This document shows, piece by piece, positions 7,313-13,390 of a stretch of DNA of 35,647 nucleotides. The stretch lies in IMG/VR virus record IMGVR_UViG_3300027963_005060, positions 1 through 35,647 of that record, one strand, 5' to 3'. Numbering within the stretch: position 1 is the stretch's first letter; the number at the start of each line of letters is the position of its first letter. The notes under the pieces are model-generated. The model had not been told where the DNA came from and ran no database searches. It worked only from the letters and a program-made list of their open reading frames with translations. The position numbers and the translations under genes are program-made. This stretch comes from a virus.

Positions 7313-8366
7313 TGGTTATACAATGTAGTCCGCCGTCCCAGAAAAATCTATGACGGAATGGCACCACAATGGGTTCAATCTTGTGATTTTTTAAAAAATC
7401 AAACAGATCTCGGTTGTAGTTATTGACCAACACACAATTTTGATTGATCTGTAACATGTTGACATCAAACACAGATTCTGCAACAAACCCTACCCAGTTG
7501 GTCAGCCATGAATCAATAAAATTGCAAAATTCCGGATTGCTGTCTCTATCGGGTATCCACCATTTGTCGCGATTGCTGTGTTTGAATTTTCTCCAGTCGG
7601 GTATGGCATTCCAGCTTTGATTTTCGATAAATTTTACCTTCCAGCCTGGAAAAGTTTCCGCGTAGTTAGTATGATGATAGGTGCTCACAATAACACCGGG
7701 CGCAACAACACTAAACACAGCATCATTATGGCCTCCTATGTGTACTGATACCACACGATGCGTTGGAAATGTTTCTTGAAGAAAGTCAGCCAACCACTCA
7801 TGGTCTCGGCAGTCCACTATAATGGTATTGCCTATCACTGTTGCCAGCGGCGCATCAAATGGTCGTTTGCTTTTGACTACTCGAGTTGCAGTGATGTTGA
7901 GATCAGTAAACCACTGTGATTCAGGATTGGTCAATACCGCACAATCATTCACAATCAACACACTGTCTCTAGGTTGCATGGGAGGTCTGGGTATCAAGGT
8001 AAAACTCTGAGTTTCGTTATATCCAATTCTTCCATGGCCGTCCACGTAGTCCATGATGTTTTTGTTTGAATCAAGCTGAATTTGTTCAACTTGTACATCA
8101 AGGTCAGACAGTACCTGAATCAGGTAGTTGTAGTCTTCAACAGTTTCTCCCGCAATCTGTTGCAGCTTATCTCGGACTTTGAGATTTTTTATGGGTTCAT
8201 AAAACTCAGGTCTGTAGGTAGCACCCACACAAACATGTTTTAAATTGTGCCAGGGTGCATTATAACGTATTGGGATATCTGAAAACATGTTGGTATTGAT
8301 GTTGTATCCGACCCCATTCTTTTTTGCTGAGCAATGGTAGATTTTTGGTAGAAACACATTTGCCAT
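7272..8366 (-). CDS. Glycine amidinotransferase-like enzyme
   Basis: A 364-residue protein that aligns by eye with eukaryotic and bacterial L-arginine:glycine amidinotransferase. The catalytic triad is in place: Asp171 in PFDAP, His213 in GGHNDAVF (AGAT: MHxDATF) and the nucleophile Cys349 in GGLHCITNDLYREG (AGAT: GGFHCWTCDVRRRG). The family transfers an amidino group from arginine to an amine acceptor, giving guanidino compounds. The first 26 residues overlap the upstream PP-loop gene; a start at 8288 (MFSDIPIRYNAPWHNL) would begin exactly where the family does, although the 8366 ATG has GGAGG directly before it. Neighbouring PP-loop enzymes suggest a small biosynthetic pathway. Confidence 0.85.
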   Translation of the reverse strand: MANVFLPKIYHCSAKKNGVGYNINTNMFSDIPIRYNAPWHNLKHVCVGATYRPEFYEPIKNLKVRDKLQQIAGETVEDYNYLIQVLSDLDVQVEQIQLDSNKNIMDYVDGHGRIGYNETQSFTLIPRPPMQPRDSVLIVNDCAVLTNPESQWFTDLNITATRVVKSKRPFDAPLATVIGNTIIVDCRDHEWLADFLQETFPTHRVVSVHIGGHNDAVFSVVAPGVIVSTYHHTNYAETFPGWKVKFIENQSWNAIPDWRKFKHSNRDKWWIPDRDSNPEFCNFIDSWLTNWVGFVAESVFDVNMLQINQNCVLVNNYNRDLFDFLKNHKIEPIVVPFRHRFFWDGGLHCITNDLYREGKCEQYL

Positions 8367-9423
8367 CCTCCAGTATCATCAAGTTTCTACGGTTGTTTAA
8401 TATTTCTTTTTTCCAGGTATAAACCCCAATTTGAATACTGCCAAATTTGGATTTTGTTATGCGCCACTCATCAAATTTATCGTAGCTGTGGCAGTAGTCT
8501 TTGAGTATTTGTTTCCAACCAGCATAGTTTTGACTCAAAATTATTTTATCCGTATTGAAGTAAATAAATTGTTCGTAAACGTCACAATCAAAAAAACCAA
8601 TCAATCTGCTGGGGTCAAATCCCGCTGACTCAGATACAAACAATGACAGATTATTGCTATTGAGTATGCTGGTAAGTTTTGAACTGATATAAAACCACCA
8701 TCTTGCTTCTAACACTGTGGTAATTTCTCGCCCACTTAGTGCAAAGTGATTTTGACAAAACTCGATAAATGCATCATCTGGGTTTTGCTTGTAAAAAAAA
8801 TCCTGCCAGGGCGTGAATAAAAAATCATAGCCGTGCTGATCAAAGAAACTCTGGTCCAGGCTGGCATGCAATTCGTCGCCTGGGTTGCCGCTGATCATGA
8901 TTCCATCAAGATCAAGGTTAAAGTAACGATCTCCGCTGATGTCAATCAAATCTAATTTGGGTATATTTTGCAAAATTTTAAAAAACTCTGGGTGTTCGTA
9001 GGTGCTCCAGGGCGAATAAATTATTCTACATTGGCCAATATCCGGGGCATTTTTTAAAAACGCTGTCACAATAGCGGTACTGTCGATCCCGCCGCTCCAG
9101 AACAAATTTAATCTTTGTCTAGTATTACAAAGATCCAACACCCTTTGATGCATTGCTTGTTCAAGATCAATTTGTTGAGTTGGTATTTGCCAAGGACGCA
9201 CAGATGCCCATCGAATTGCACTCAAACAAAAACCAGTACGGTCCACAGGATCGAGCCTTGGGCTGTTACTAAAAACTGCATTGATGTCCAACAGGTAATT
9301 GTAATTGTCAAATCCGGCAACTTTGTAAAGTGTGCCTACTTGTTGTGTCACGGTAAAACCGTTGTATTCTAGTAATTTTTTAGAATACGTGTGATTGAGG
9401 CTTTTGACCAGCGGCTTATCCAT
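8260..9423 (-). CDS. PP-loop ATPase, asparagine-synthetase-like (copy 2, divergent)
   Basis: A 387-residue protein with the PP-loop motif FWSGGIDSTAIVTAF (motif at residues 110-116). The preceding region (LDINAVFSNSPRLDP, DLEQAMHQRVLDLC) and the following IIYSPWSTYEHPEFFKIL resemble the synthetase domain of asparagine-synthetase-like enzymes without the glutaminase Cys at residue 2. Enzymes of this type activate a carboxylate as an adenylate and form an amide. It is clearly different from the pair at 5237 and 17879. It overlaps the 92-residue gene before it by 8 nt and the amidinotransferase gene after it, so all are probably co-translated. Confidence 0.8.
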   Translation of the reverse strand: MDKPLVKSLNHTYSKKLLEYNGFTVTQQVGTLYKVAGFDNYNYLLDINAVFSNSPRLDPVDRTGFCLSAIRWASVRPWQIPTQQIDLEQAMHQRVLDLCNTRQRLNLFWSGGIDSTAIVTAFLKNAPDIGQCRIIYSPWSTYEHPEFFKILQNIPKLDLIDISGDRYFNLDLDGIMISGNPGDELHASLDQSFFDQHGYDFLFTPWQDFFYKQNPDDAFIEFCQNHFALSGREITTVLEARWWFYISSKLTSILNSNNLSLFVSESAGFDPSRLIGFFDCDVYEQFIYFNTDKIILSQNYAGWKQILKDYCHSYDKFDEWRITKSKFGSIQIGVYTWKKEILNNRRNLMILEDGKCVSTKNLPLLSKKEWGRIQHQYQHVFRYPNTL

Positions 9424-9694
9424 TTTTATTGATAATATGGAGTAATTCGTCTTTGATCTGAATCAATGTGTCGGTATAGTCGCTGGGATTGTTGCTGGAA
9501 AAATTGTATATTTTTTTGTATATTTGTGACTCATAGTTGGCAAGTTGACTCAACATCCTGAACCTGCGCTTTAACAATATTGGATCGTCACCCATGGAAT
9601 ACAGCTCTCGGTGCAGTTGAATTCTCGCGTCGTCTAAATACCATCCAACTACATTTGCAATTAGAAGTTTATAAAAAATTTCTTGCTGAGTCAT
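9416..9694 (-). CDS. Small hypothetical helical protein
   Basis: A 92-residue protein, not recognised. It is predicted mostly helical from its spacing of charged and hydrophobic residues (FYKLLIANVVGWYLDDARIQLHREL, KRRFRMLSQLANYESQIYKKIYNF, LIQIKDELLHII). It is the first gene of the cluster that continues with the PP-loop enzyme and amidinotransferase and overlaps the next start by 8 nt. A TATAAT sits about 15 nt upstream of the ATG without a clear -35. It could be a small partner subunit; this is inference from position only. Confidence 0.65.
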   Translation of the reverse strand: MTQQEIFYKLLIANVVGWYLDDARIQLHRELYSMGDDPILLKRRFRMLSQLANYESQIYKKIYNFSSNNPSDYTDTLIQIKDELLHIINKNG

Positions 9695-9747
9695 ATTCTT
9701 GATAATACATTTATTATACTTAGTATTATCCCAATTGTTTGGAAAAT

Positions 9748-10137
9748 TTACCTGCGATTGAAAATGGCATGTATGATTCGGGCCGCAGCATCAAACTGCT
9801 GTTCCATGGCATGTGCAGCCAGGCCATATGCCGTGGTACCCATGTCATGATAGTAGGTGTTGCTGGGCCAGCGATGTCGGCGCATGGGAAAACTGTGGAT
9901 CAACAAACACTCGTCGGCCACGGCCAACAAATCTGCTCGGCGTCGGCTATTCACAGCAGACATCATGGTCAAGGCCACAGGCTGGTTGCCAATGTCAGTG
10001 CGTTCAAAGTTACGGGCCATGAGATGAACCACATAACTTTCGGTGTCCTCGTTCAACACAGTTTGAGCAATGCCTTCACTCTCGATCACAAGATCGTAAC
10101 AGCTCTTGACATAGTCAAACCAGTTTGCGGTGCCCAT
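9748..10137 (-). CDS. Hypothetical phage protein
   Basis: A 129-residue protein I cannot assign. It contains ESEGIAQTVLNEDTESYVVHLMARNFER and MEQQFDAAARIIHAIFNRR, both likely helices, and a central SRRRADLLAVADECLLIHSFPMRRHRW. There is no signal peptide or zinc motif. It begins about 30 nt downstream of tRNA-Ile and is transcribed with it; there is no clear ribosome binding site before the ATG. Codon use and the compact position support a real gene. Confidence 0.65.
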   Translation of the reverse strand: MGTANWFDYVKSCYDLVIESEGIAQTVLNEDTESYVVHLMARNFERTDIGNQPVALTMMSAVNSRRRADLLAVADECLLIHSFPMRRHRWPSNTYYHDMGTTAYGLAAHAMEQQFDAAARIIHAIFNRR

Positions 10138-10167
10138 GCAGTATTTATGCTGCAGGGATCAAGATCA

Positions 10168-10244
10168 TGGTGCCCAGTCCTGGACTCGAACCAGGGACCT
10201 TTGCGTTATCAACACACTGCTCTAACCAACTGAGCTAACCGGGC
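10168..10244 (-). tRNA. tRNA-Ile(GAT)
   Basis: Acceptor GCCCGGT/ACTGGGC, anticodon loop TTGATAA, T-arm CCTGG-TTCGAGT-CCAGG, A73 and encoded CCA (10168-10170). One anticodon-stem pair (27-43) is mismatched. Confidence 0.92.
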
Positions 10245-10253
10245 TGTGGTAAA

Positions 10254-10287
10254 TGGTACACCGTAGCGGATTCGAACCGCTGCGTAA
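10254..10287 (-). pseudogene. Orphan 3' half of a tRNA (T-arm, acceptor, CCA)
   Basis: Directly after the CCA of tRNA-Glu comes a perfect T-arm (AGCGG-TTCGAAT-CCGCT), then ACGGTGT, A73 and CCA. There is no 5' half next to it. A sequence able to complete its acceptor stem (GCACCGT) is found at 11160-11166, beyond the endonuclease gene. I infer a tRNA gene disrupted by insertion. Confidence 0.7.
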
Positions 10288-10362
10288 TGGCGTCCCTACG
10301 GGGTTCCGACCCCCGTTCTTCGCCTTGAAAGGGCGATGATCTAGCCACTAATCTATAGGGAC
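10288..10362 (-). tRNA. tRNA-Glu(TTC) with atypical T-loop
   Basis: Acceptor GTCCCTA/TAGGGAC is perfect, the anticodon stem-loop is TCGCC-CTTTCAA-GGCGA, and CCA is encoded. The T-loop reads GTCGGAA instead of the usual TTCRANY, so the T54-A58 pair is missing. The stop codon of the endonuclease gene lies inside its 5' end (10353-10355). Confidence 0.85.
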
Positions 10363-11111
10363 TTAACTCTACCTTTGTGTCCTTTCCCTGCACACTGCCT
10401 GGAACAAAAAACAACATCGGTTTTTGATTTTTTATCTCTATCAAATATTTGATTACACAAAGAACAGGAATACTTGTATTTTGGTTTGTAACTGTCATAC
10501 ATTGTATAAAGTTTTTTGTCTCCGTATTGTTGTTTTACATAATCAAATGCAAATTGTAAATCGTGTTTTCTTAATATTATTACTGTGTATCCGAGACTCT
10601 GGGCAACCTGTGTTTTTTTGTCAACAGATTCTTGATTTTCAAATCCTTTGATTTCGATAATGGTTTTAAGATCATTGAGTAAAAAATCTGGATAATATTT
10701 AATGCCATCTTTCTCCAGGCACCCTTCGAATCGAGTAAACCCAACTTGGTGATCTAAACTATAAATTAACCAAGCTAGCTCATATGTGGATCCGCAATAA
10801 ATTCCTTTGTAGTATCCGGATTTGCTTCTTCCTGATCCAGGTCGGTAACCACCAGAAGGTCTCTTAACAAAATTGTTACTACACTCAACTGAACAGTATT
10901 TTTTTGGCCGGTAAGGTAAAAAATTAAATTCTTTACCACACTGGCAAATGTTATTAATGTATGTGGCTTTTTTTACTTTTGTACTTTTATCAGCTGATTT
11001 TGATTTTTTTAATTTATCGTTATCAGACCAACTCCTGCTGTTGGCACATTTTCTAGAACAGAATTTTCCAGATTTGGAATGATCTATAGAACATTTGGGA
11101 CAAGTTTTCAT
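10353..11111 (-). CDS. PD-(D/E)XK-type homing endonuclease with zinc fingers
   Basis: A 252-residue protein with Cys-rich ends (CPKCSIDHSKSGKFCSRKC; CQCGKEF...YCSVEC; CSLCNQIF...FCSRQC), each like a small zinc finger. Between them lies a nuclease core: GSTYELAWLIYSLDH, YYPDFLLNDLKTIIEIKGF, then a strand TVIILR. The E...PDF...EIKG order is that of PD-(D/E)XK or EDxHD homing enzymes. It sits between two fragments of a broken tRNA and runs 10 nt into tRNA-Glu. The start at 11111 was chosen because residues before it show no homology-like pattern; the frame itself is open to 11231. Confidence 0.8.
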   Translation of the reverse strand: MKTCPKCSIDHSKSGKFCSRKCANSRSWSDNDKLKKSKSADKSTKVKKATYINNICQCGKEFNFLPYRPKKYCSVECSNNFVKRPSGGYRPGSGRSKSGYYKGIYCGSTYELAWLIYSLDHQVGFTRFEGCLEKDGIKYYPDFLLNDLKTIIEIKGFENQESVDKKTQVAQSLGYTVIILRKHDLQFAFDYVKQQYGDKKLYTMYDSYKPKYKYSCSLCNQIFDRDKKSKTDVVFCSRQCAGKGHKGRVKSL

Positions 11112-11121
11112 AATATTATTT

Positions 11122-11166
11122 ATTCGAACTCGTGTCAATTCATTGATTGTCCTAGATGAACGGTGC
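11122..11166 (-). pseudogene. Degenerate tRNA 5' half upstream of the endonuclease
   Basis: GCACCGT, then TC and a D-arm-like ATCTAGGAC, ending in GAGTTCGAAT. GCACCGT pairs fully with ACGGTGT of the orphan 3' half at 10254 (one G-U at 1-72). The body is about 15 nt too short for a functional tRNA, so it is a remnant. Confidence 0.5.
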
Positions 11167-11188
11167 TTGATTGACAGTGACGAAGGCT

Positions 11189-11222
11189 CCGGGTTCATGG
11201 GCGTGTGACCAACGCAACCCGG
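11189..11222. other. GC-rich stem-loop of unknown role
   Basis: CCGGGTT (11189-11195) pairs with AACCCGG (11216-11222), with an inner GCGT/ACGC stem. It lies just downstream of the small HTH gene on the minus strand, but no T-run follows, so it is not a standard terminator. Confidence 0.45.
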
Positions 11223-11240
11223 GCCCCTCACAAAAAACTG

Positions 11241-11381
11241 TTATGGATATCGGCGCTTCAACTCAGCTAGAGCCTGATGCACATCTTGGTGTGTCATGTG
11301 CAGTCGTTGTGCCAGTTCAGTTACCGACAGATTTCGATCTCTCAACTCGCGTATTTGCTGAAGTCTATCCCATTGTGACAT
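11241..11381 (-). CDS. Small helix-turn-helix protein
   Basis: A 46-residue protein, shorter than most detection limits. The start at 11381 is set by a good AGGAGA ribosome binding site. The sequence RLQQIRELRDRNLSVTELAQRLHMTHQDVHQALAEL is a clear helix-turn-helix (LSVTELAQRL as first helix, HQDVHQALAEL as recognition helix), as in small DNA-binding regulators. It lies between tRNA-Asp and the endonuclease locus, so it may regulate the tRNA/ncRNA region; this is inferred from position. Confidence 0.7.
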   Translation of the reverse strand: MSQWDRLQQIRELRDRNLSVTELAQRLHMTHQDVHQALAELKRRYP

Positions 11382-11442
11382 GCTGATCTCCTGTGGTGCA
11401 TGTATATATAACGCTTTTGTTACACTGGCTGTTGACATGTTT

Positions 11443-11517
11443 TGGCGGTCTCAAGGAGAATCGAACTCCTAACATCGGCGTGACAAGCCGAAATTATAAC
11501 CATTTAACTATGAGACC
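11443..11517 (-). tRNA. tRNA-Asp(GTC)
   Basis: Acceptor GGTCTCA/TGAGACC, anticodon stem-loop TCGGC-TTGTCAC-GCCGA, T-loop TTCGATT, G73 and encoded CCA. Confidence 0.95.
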
Positions 11518-11523
11518 AAAACT

Positions 11524-11608
11524 TGGTGGAGAAGATTGGGATCGAACCAATTGTGACATTCGTCGGAAGATTTACAGTCTCCTGCCATACCATTACGGCG
11601 GCTTCTCC
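11524..11608 (-). tRNA. tRNA-Tyr(GTA)
   Basis: Type II tRNA with a long variable arm, anticodon loop CTGTAAA, acceptor GGAGAAG pairing with the 3' strand ending TCTCC, A73 and encoded CCA. It is 6 nt upstream of tRNA-Asp and follows the ncRNA region in the same transcript. Confidence 0.93.
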
Positions 11609-11624
11609 ATGTTAGAGGGGTGGC

Positions 11625-11646
11625 TGAGGCACTGCCTCATTTAATG
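11625..11646 (-). repeat. CATTAAAT-hairpin unit 1
   Basis: On the minus strand CATTAAAT is followed at once by a hairpin (TGAGGC/GCCTCA, 3-nt loop). Two further units occur at 11686 and 11898. AGGAG stands a few bases before the motif. Confidence 0.7.
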
Positions 11647-11685
11647 CTCCTGGCTTGCCTGTTTGACATGCATCTCTTTCGAGTT

Positions 11686-11707
11686 GACCACCTGGGTCTA
11701 TTTAATG
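11686..11707 (-). repeat. CATTAAAT-hairpin unit 2
   Basis: CATTAAAT (11700-11707) followed on the minus strand by a weaker GACC/GGTC hairpin. It lies just downstream of ncRNA candidate A. Confidence 0.6.
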
Positions 11708-11736
11708 CGTCCTGGTTCACGTTCTGGAGCAACCAA

Positions 11737-11889
11737 ATTTTATAGTTAAGTGTTATCGTGCAAATTCTGAGATAGTCGCTAAACATACTCAATGCCGATG
11801 CAGTTATTTCAGGATCAGTCGCCGGCAGCTTTGACCCGTATAGTGCGAGCGTCCTCGCACGTTACCCTGATAACACTTAACTATAAAAT
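11737..11889 (-). ncRNA. Structured RNA candidate A closed by a 21-bp stem
   Basis: Bases 11737-11757 and 11869-11889 are perfect reverse complements, enclosing about 110 nt. Inside are further stems on the minus strand: GTGCGAG/CTCGCAC with a 4-nt loop, and GGGTCA/TGATCC. No open frame with a credible start fills it. It is flanked by CATTAAAT-hairpin units and followed by TTTGGTTG, the same layout as candidate B. The strand is assigned from the surrounding tRNAs and the promoters at 12162-12497. A long closing stem is typical of RNase III-processed precursors. Confidence 0.65.
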
Positions 11890-11897
11890 AGATTGGC

Positions 11898-11921
11898 TGG
11901 GGCGGTCGTCCCCATTTAATG
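11898..11921 (-). repeat. CATTAAAT-hairpin unit 3
   Basis: CATTAAAT (11914-11921) followed on the minus strand by TGGGG/CCCCA with a 7-nt loop. It separates ncRNA candidates B and A. Confidence 0.7.
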
Positions 11922-11981
11922 TTCTCCGCCTCGCCCTTAAGCATATTTCAGCGCGGTCTGGCCTTTAGAACAACCAAAAAA

Positions 11982-12091
11982 CTCTATATGAAAACACATT
12001 GTACAACAGGTTTAGGTCTGCTTCTGTATCCTGTCAGGGCCGAGCATGAAGTTATCTCTGGACCTATGCCCCAATGTGTTTTCATATAGAG
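11982..12091 (-). ncRNA. Structured RNA candidate B closed by a 20-bp stem
   Basis: Bases 11982-12001 and 12072-12091 are perfect reverse complements, enclosing 70 nt with internal AGGTC/GACCT and ACAGG/CCTGT pairings. On the minus strand the stem is followed by TTTTTTGGTTGTTC, very like the TTTGGTTGCTC after candidate A. A GTCAC/GTGAC hairpin lies directly upstream. The shared architecture suggests A and B are two members of one RNA family. Confidence 0.65.
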
Positions 12092-12161
12092 GTCACTTCT
12101 CAGTGACATATATGCGATCAATATTTTTAAAGAACAATTGTCGATTTCTCAACATGTATAT

Positions 12162-12190
12162 ATTGTAGCAAAAGACTCATTTATTGTCAA
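12162..12190 (-). promoter_or_regulatory. Sigma70 promoter P3 (tRNA/ncRNA cluster)
   Basis: TTGACA (12185-12190), 17-nt spacer ending TTTTGC, TACAAT (12162-12167); the TG one base before the -10 makes it an extended -10. Nearest promoter to ncRNA candidate B. Confidence 0.85.
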
Positions 12191-12254
12191 TTGCTGAGTG
12201 TTGCACGATCACAACACTTTTCACATACTGTTGTCAATTTCTTAACATGTTTCT

Positions 12255-12283
12255 ATTGTAGCAAAAATTCATTTCGGGGTCAA
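12255..12283 (-). promoter_or_regulatory. Sigma70 promoter P2
   Basis: TTGACC (12278-12283), 17-nt spacer ending TTTTTGC, TACAAT (12255-12260). Together with its downstream bases it is nearly identical to P3, 93 bp away, which indicates a tandem duplication. Confidence 0.85.
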
Positions 12284-12296
12284 TCACCTGTCAAAT

Positions 12297-12317
12297 GACC
12301 CAGGATGTTGCTGGGTC
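12297..12317 (-). terminator. Stem-loop after the 38-residue gene
   Basis: GACCCAG/CTGGGTC with a 7-nt loop, starting 2 nt after the stop codon. The T-run after it is weak (ATTTG), so read-through into P2/P3 is likely. Confidence 0.6.
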
Positions 12318-12318
12318 T

Positions 12319-12435
12319 TTATGGACCTGTGTAATACACCCGATATCGACATTCTGAATCATAGTACCAAACACCATCACGCAGGGTGTAGCCCAGGCGG
12401 GTGTATTTTCGGGTCCAATACTTCATGCTATCCAT
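12319..12435 (-). CDS. Small aromatic-rich hypothetical protein
   Basis: A 38-residue protein (MDSMKYWTRKYTRLGY, then GVWYYDSECRYRVYYTGP) with eight tyrosines and two tryptophans. The start is supported by AAGGAG nine bases upstream and by promoter P1 just before it. A hairpin follows the stop. I do not recognise it. Its own strong promoter suggests early expression, typical of small host-takeover proteins, but this is inference. Confidence 0.7.
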   Translation of the reverse strand: MDSMKYWTRKYTRLGYTLRDGVWYYDSECRYRVYYTGP

Positions 12436-12468
12436 GTTCGGCAACTCCTTTTTTCTCTCTATGCCACT

Positions 12469-12497
12469 ATTGTAGCAAAACCTGTATTTTGGGTCAA
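12469..12497 (-). promoter_or_regulatory. Sigma70 promoter P1
   Basis: TTGACC (12492-12497), 17-nt spacer ending TTTTGC, TACAAT (12469-12474). It is the third copy of the same promoter design and drives the 38-residue gene. Confidence 0.85.
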
Positions 12498-12538
12498 CCA
12501 CTCTGATGTTGCTTTTTTGCCACACAATTTGAGATTTT

Positions 12539-12568
12539 TTGCACTCAGTGAAAACGCGGATATATATT
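12539..12568 (+). promoter_or_regulatory. Probable promoter of the outer-membrane barrel gene
   Basis: TTGCAC (12539-12544), 18-nt spacer, TATATT (12563-12568) on the plus strand, divergent from P1. An AAGGAA ribosome binding site precedes the ATG at 12610. Confidence 0.5.
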
Positions 12569-12609
12569 GTTGTGACAACTTGTCATCATTAACTTTAAGG
12601 AAACATTTC

Positions 12610-13170
12610 ATGAAAAAACTTTCAACCATTTTGGCCTTGGCCATCTCCACTGCAGCATTTGCTGGCTCTGTCAGCATCGAAGGTGCAAAACTTGACACAG
12701 TGAGCGGCGCAGATCAAAACAATGTAAACTTCACCCTGAGTGAAAACATTTCCCAATCTGTTGCAGCTCACGTGAATCTTTCATCCACACAGACCGAAAC
12801 CACGAATGCTGTAAACACACGACTGGAAACTGGCTTGACCGGTACCACAGCTTTGGTGGGTTCTGTCAACGGTTACGTGAAATTTGCAATTGGTCAAAAG
12901 TACAGCACCTCGGGCACTGGTAATTTTACCTATTACTCCGTTGAGCCAGGTGTGAGCATGCCATTGAACGACAAGTGGACAGCCAAAGCAGGCTATCGTT
13001 TTCGCACAGCAGCATTTGATGCTGCCACCAACAAAGATACCACTGAAACAGCACGACTTGGTGTGGCCTACAGCTTGACCAAAGCTGATTCCGTGGGTTT
13101 TAGATTTGATAGAATCACTGGCGACTCCACACAAGACGCCTACAATGTGTTCTACTCACGCAGCTTCTGA
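12610..13170 (+). CDS. Phage-encoded outer-membrane beta-barrel protein
   Basis: A 186-residue protein with a signal peptide (MKKLSTILALAISTAAFA, cleavage before GS), followed by alternating short strands with aromatic girdle residues and ending in Phe (VFYSRSF), the recognition signal for the Bam complex. The size fits an eight-stranded barrel of the OmpA/OmpX or small porin type; YVKFAIGQKY, WTAKAGYRFRT and ARLGVAYSL are typical strands. Phages are known to carry porins that change the host surface and block superinfection, so receptor masking is a plausible role. It has its own promoter and a strong terminator, and is on the opposite strand from its neighbours. Confidence 0.85.
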   Translation: MKKLSTILALAISTAAFAGSVSIEGAKLDTVSGADQNNVNFTLSENISQSVAAHVNLSSTQTETTNAVNTRLETGLTGTTALVGSVNGYVKFAIGQKYSTSGTGNFTYYSVEPGVSMPLNDKWTAKAGYRFRTAAFDAATNKDTTETARLGVAYSLTKADSVGFRFDRITGDSTQDAYNVFYSRSF

Positions 13171-13187
13171 TCTTGAATCAGCAATGC

Positions 13188-13215
13188 AAAAAGGCTACCC
13201 AGGTAGCCTTTTTTT
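13188..13215. terminator. Bidirectional rho-independent terminator
   Basis: AAAAAGGCTACC pairs with GGTAGCCTTTTTT around a 2-nt loop, with T-runs on both strands. It ends the barrel gene on the plus strand and the Ala-fMet-Trp-Gln tRNA operon on the minus strand. Confidence 0.93.
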
Positions 13216-13220
13216 GTGAC

Positions 13221-13297
13221 TGGCAGGAGATGTAGGATTCGAACCTACGCATGTCGGAATCAAAATCCGATGCCTTGACCAACTTGGCGAATCTCCA
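13221..13297 (-). tRNA. tRNA-Gln(TTG)
   Basis: Anticodon stem-loop TCGGA-TTTTGAT-TCCGA, T-arm GTAGG-TTCGAAT-CCTAC, G73, encoded CCA. The 1-72 position is a U-U mismatch, in line with the weak first pair usual for tRNA-Gln. Confidence 0.93.
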
Positions 13298-13311
13298 GCA
13301 AACTTGATATA

Positions 13312-13386
13312 TGGCATCCCCCCAAGGATTCGAACCCTGACTAGCGGTGTTGGAGACCGTTGTGCTGCCATTGACACTAGGGAGAT
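13312..13386 (-). tRNA. tRNA-Trp(CCA)
   Basis: Anticodon loop CTCCAAC, acceptor ATCTCCC/GGGGGAT (one G-U), T-loop TTCGAAT, G73 and encoded CCA. Confidence 0.92.
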
Positions 13387-13390
13387 AGAT

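Noticed and set aside
5237-9423. PP-loop proteins as QueC
   Set aside because: They are much longer than QueC and lack its C-terminal zinc cysteines.
10254-10362. Phage attachment site created by a duplicated tRNA 3' end
   Set aside because: The orphan 3' half does not match the 3' end of any intact tRNA in the window.
11189-11222. GC-rich hairpin as terminator of the HTH gene
   Set aside because: No T-run follows on either strand, so it is listed only as a stem-loop.
11737-12091. Long inverted repeats as insertion-sequence ends or a retron
   Set aside because: No transposase or reverse transcriptase gene is near, the space between arms is only 70-110 nt, and no target duplication is seen.
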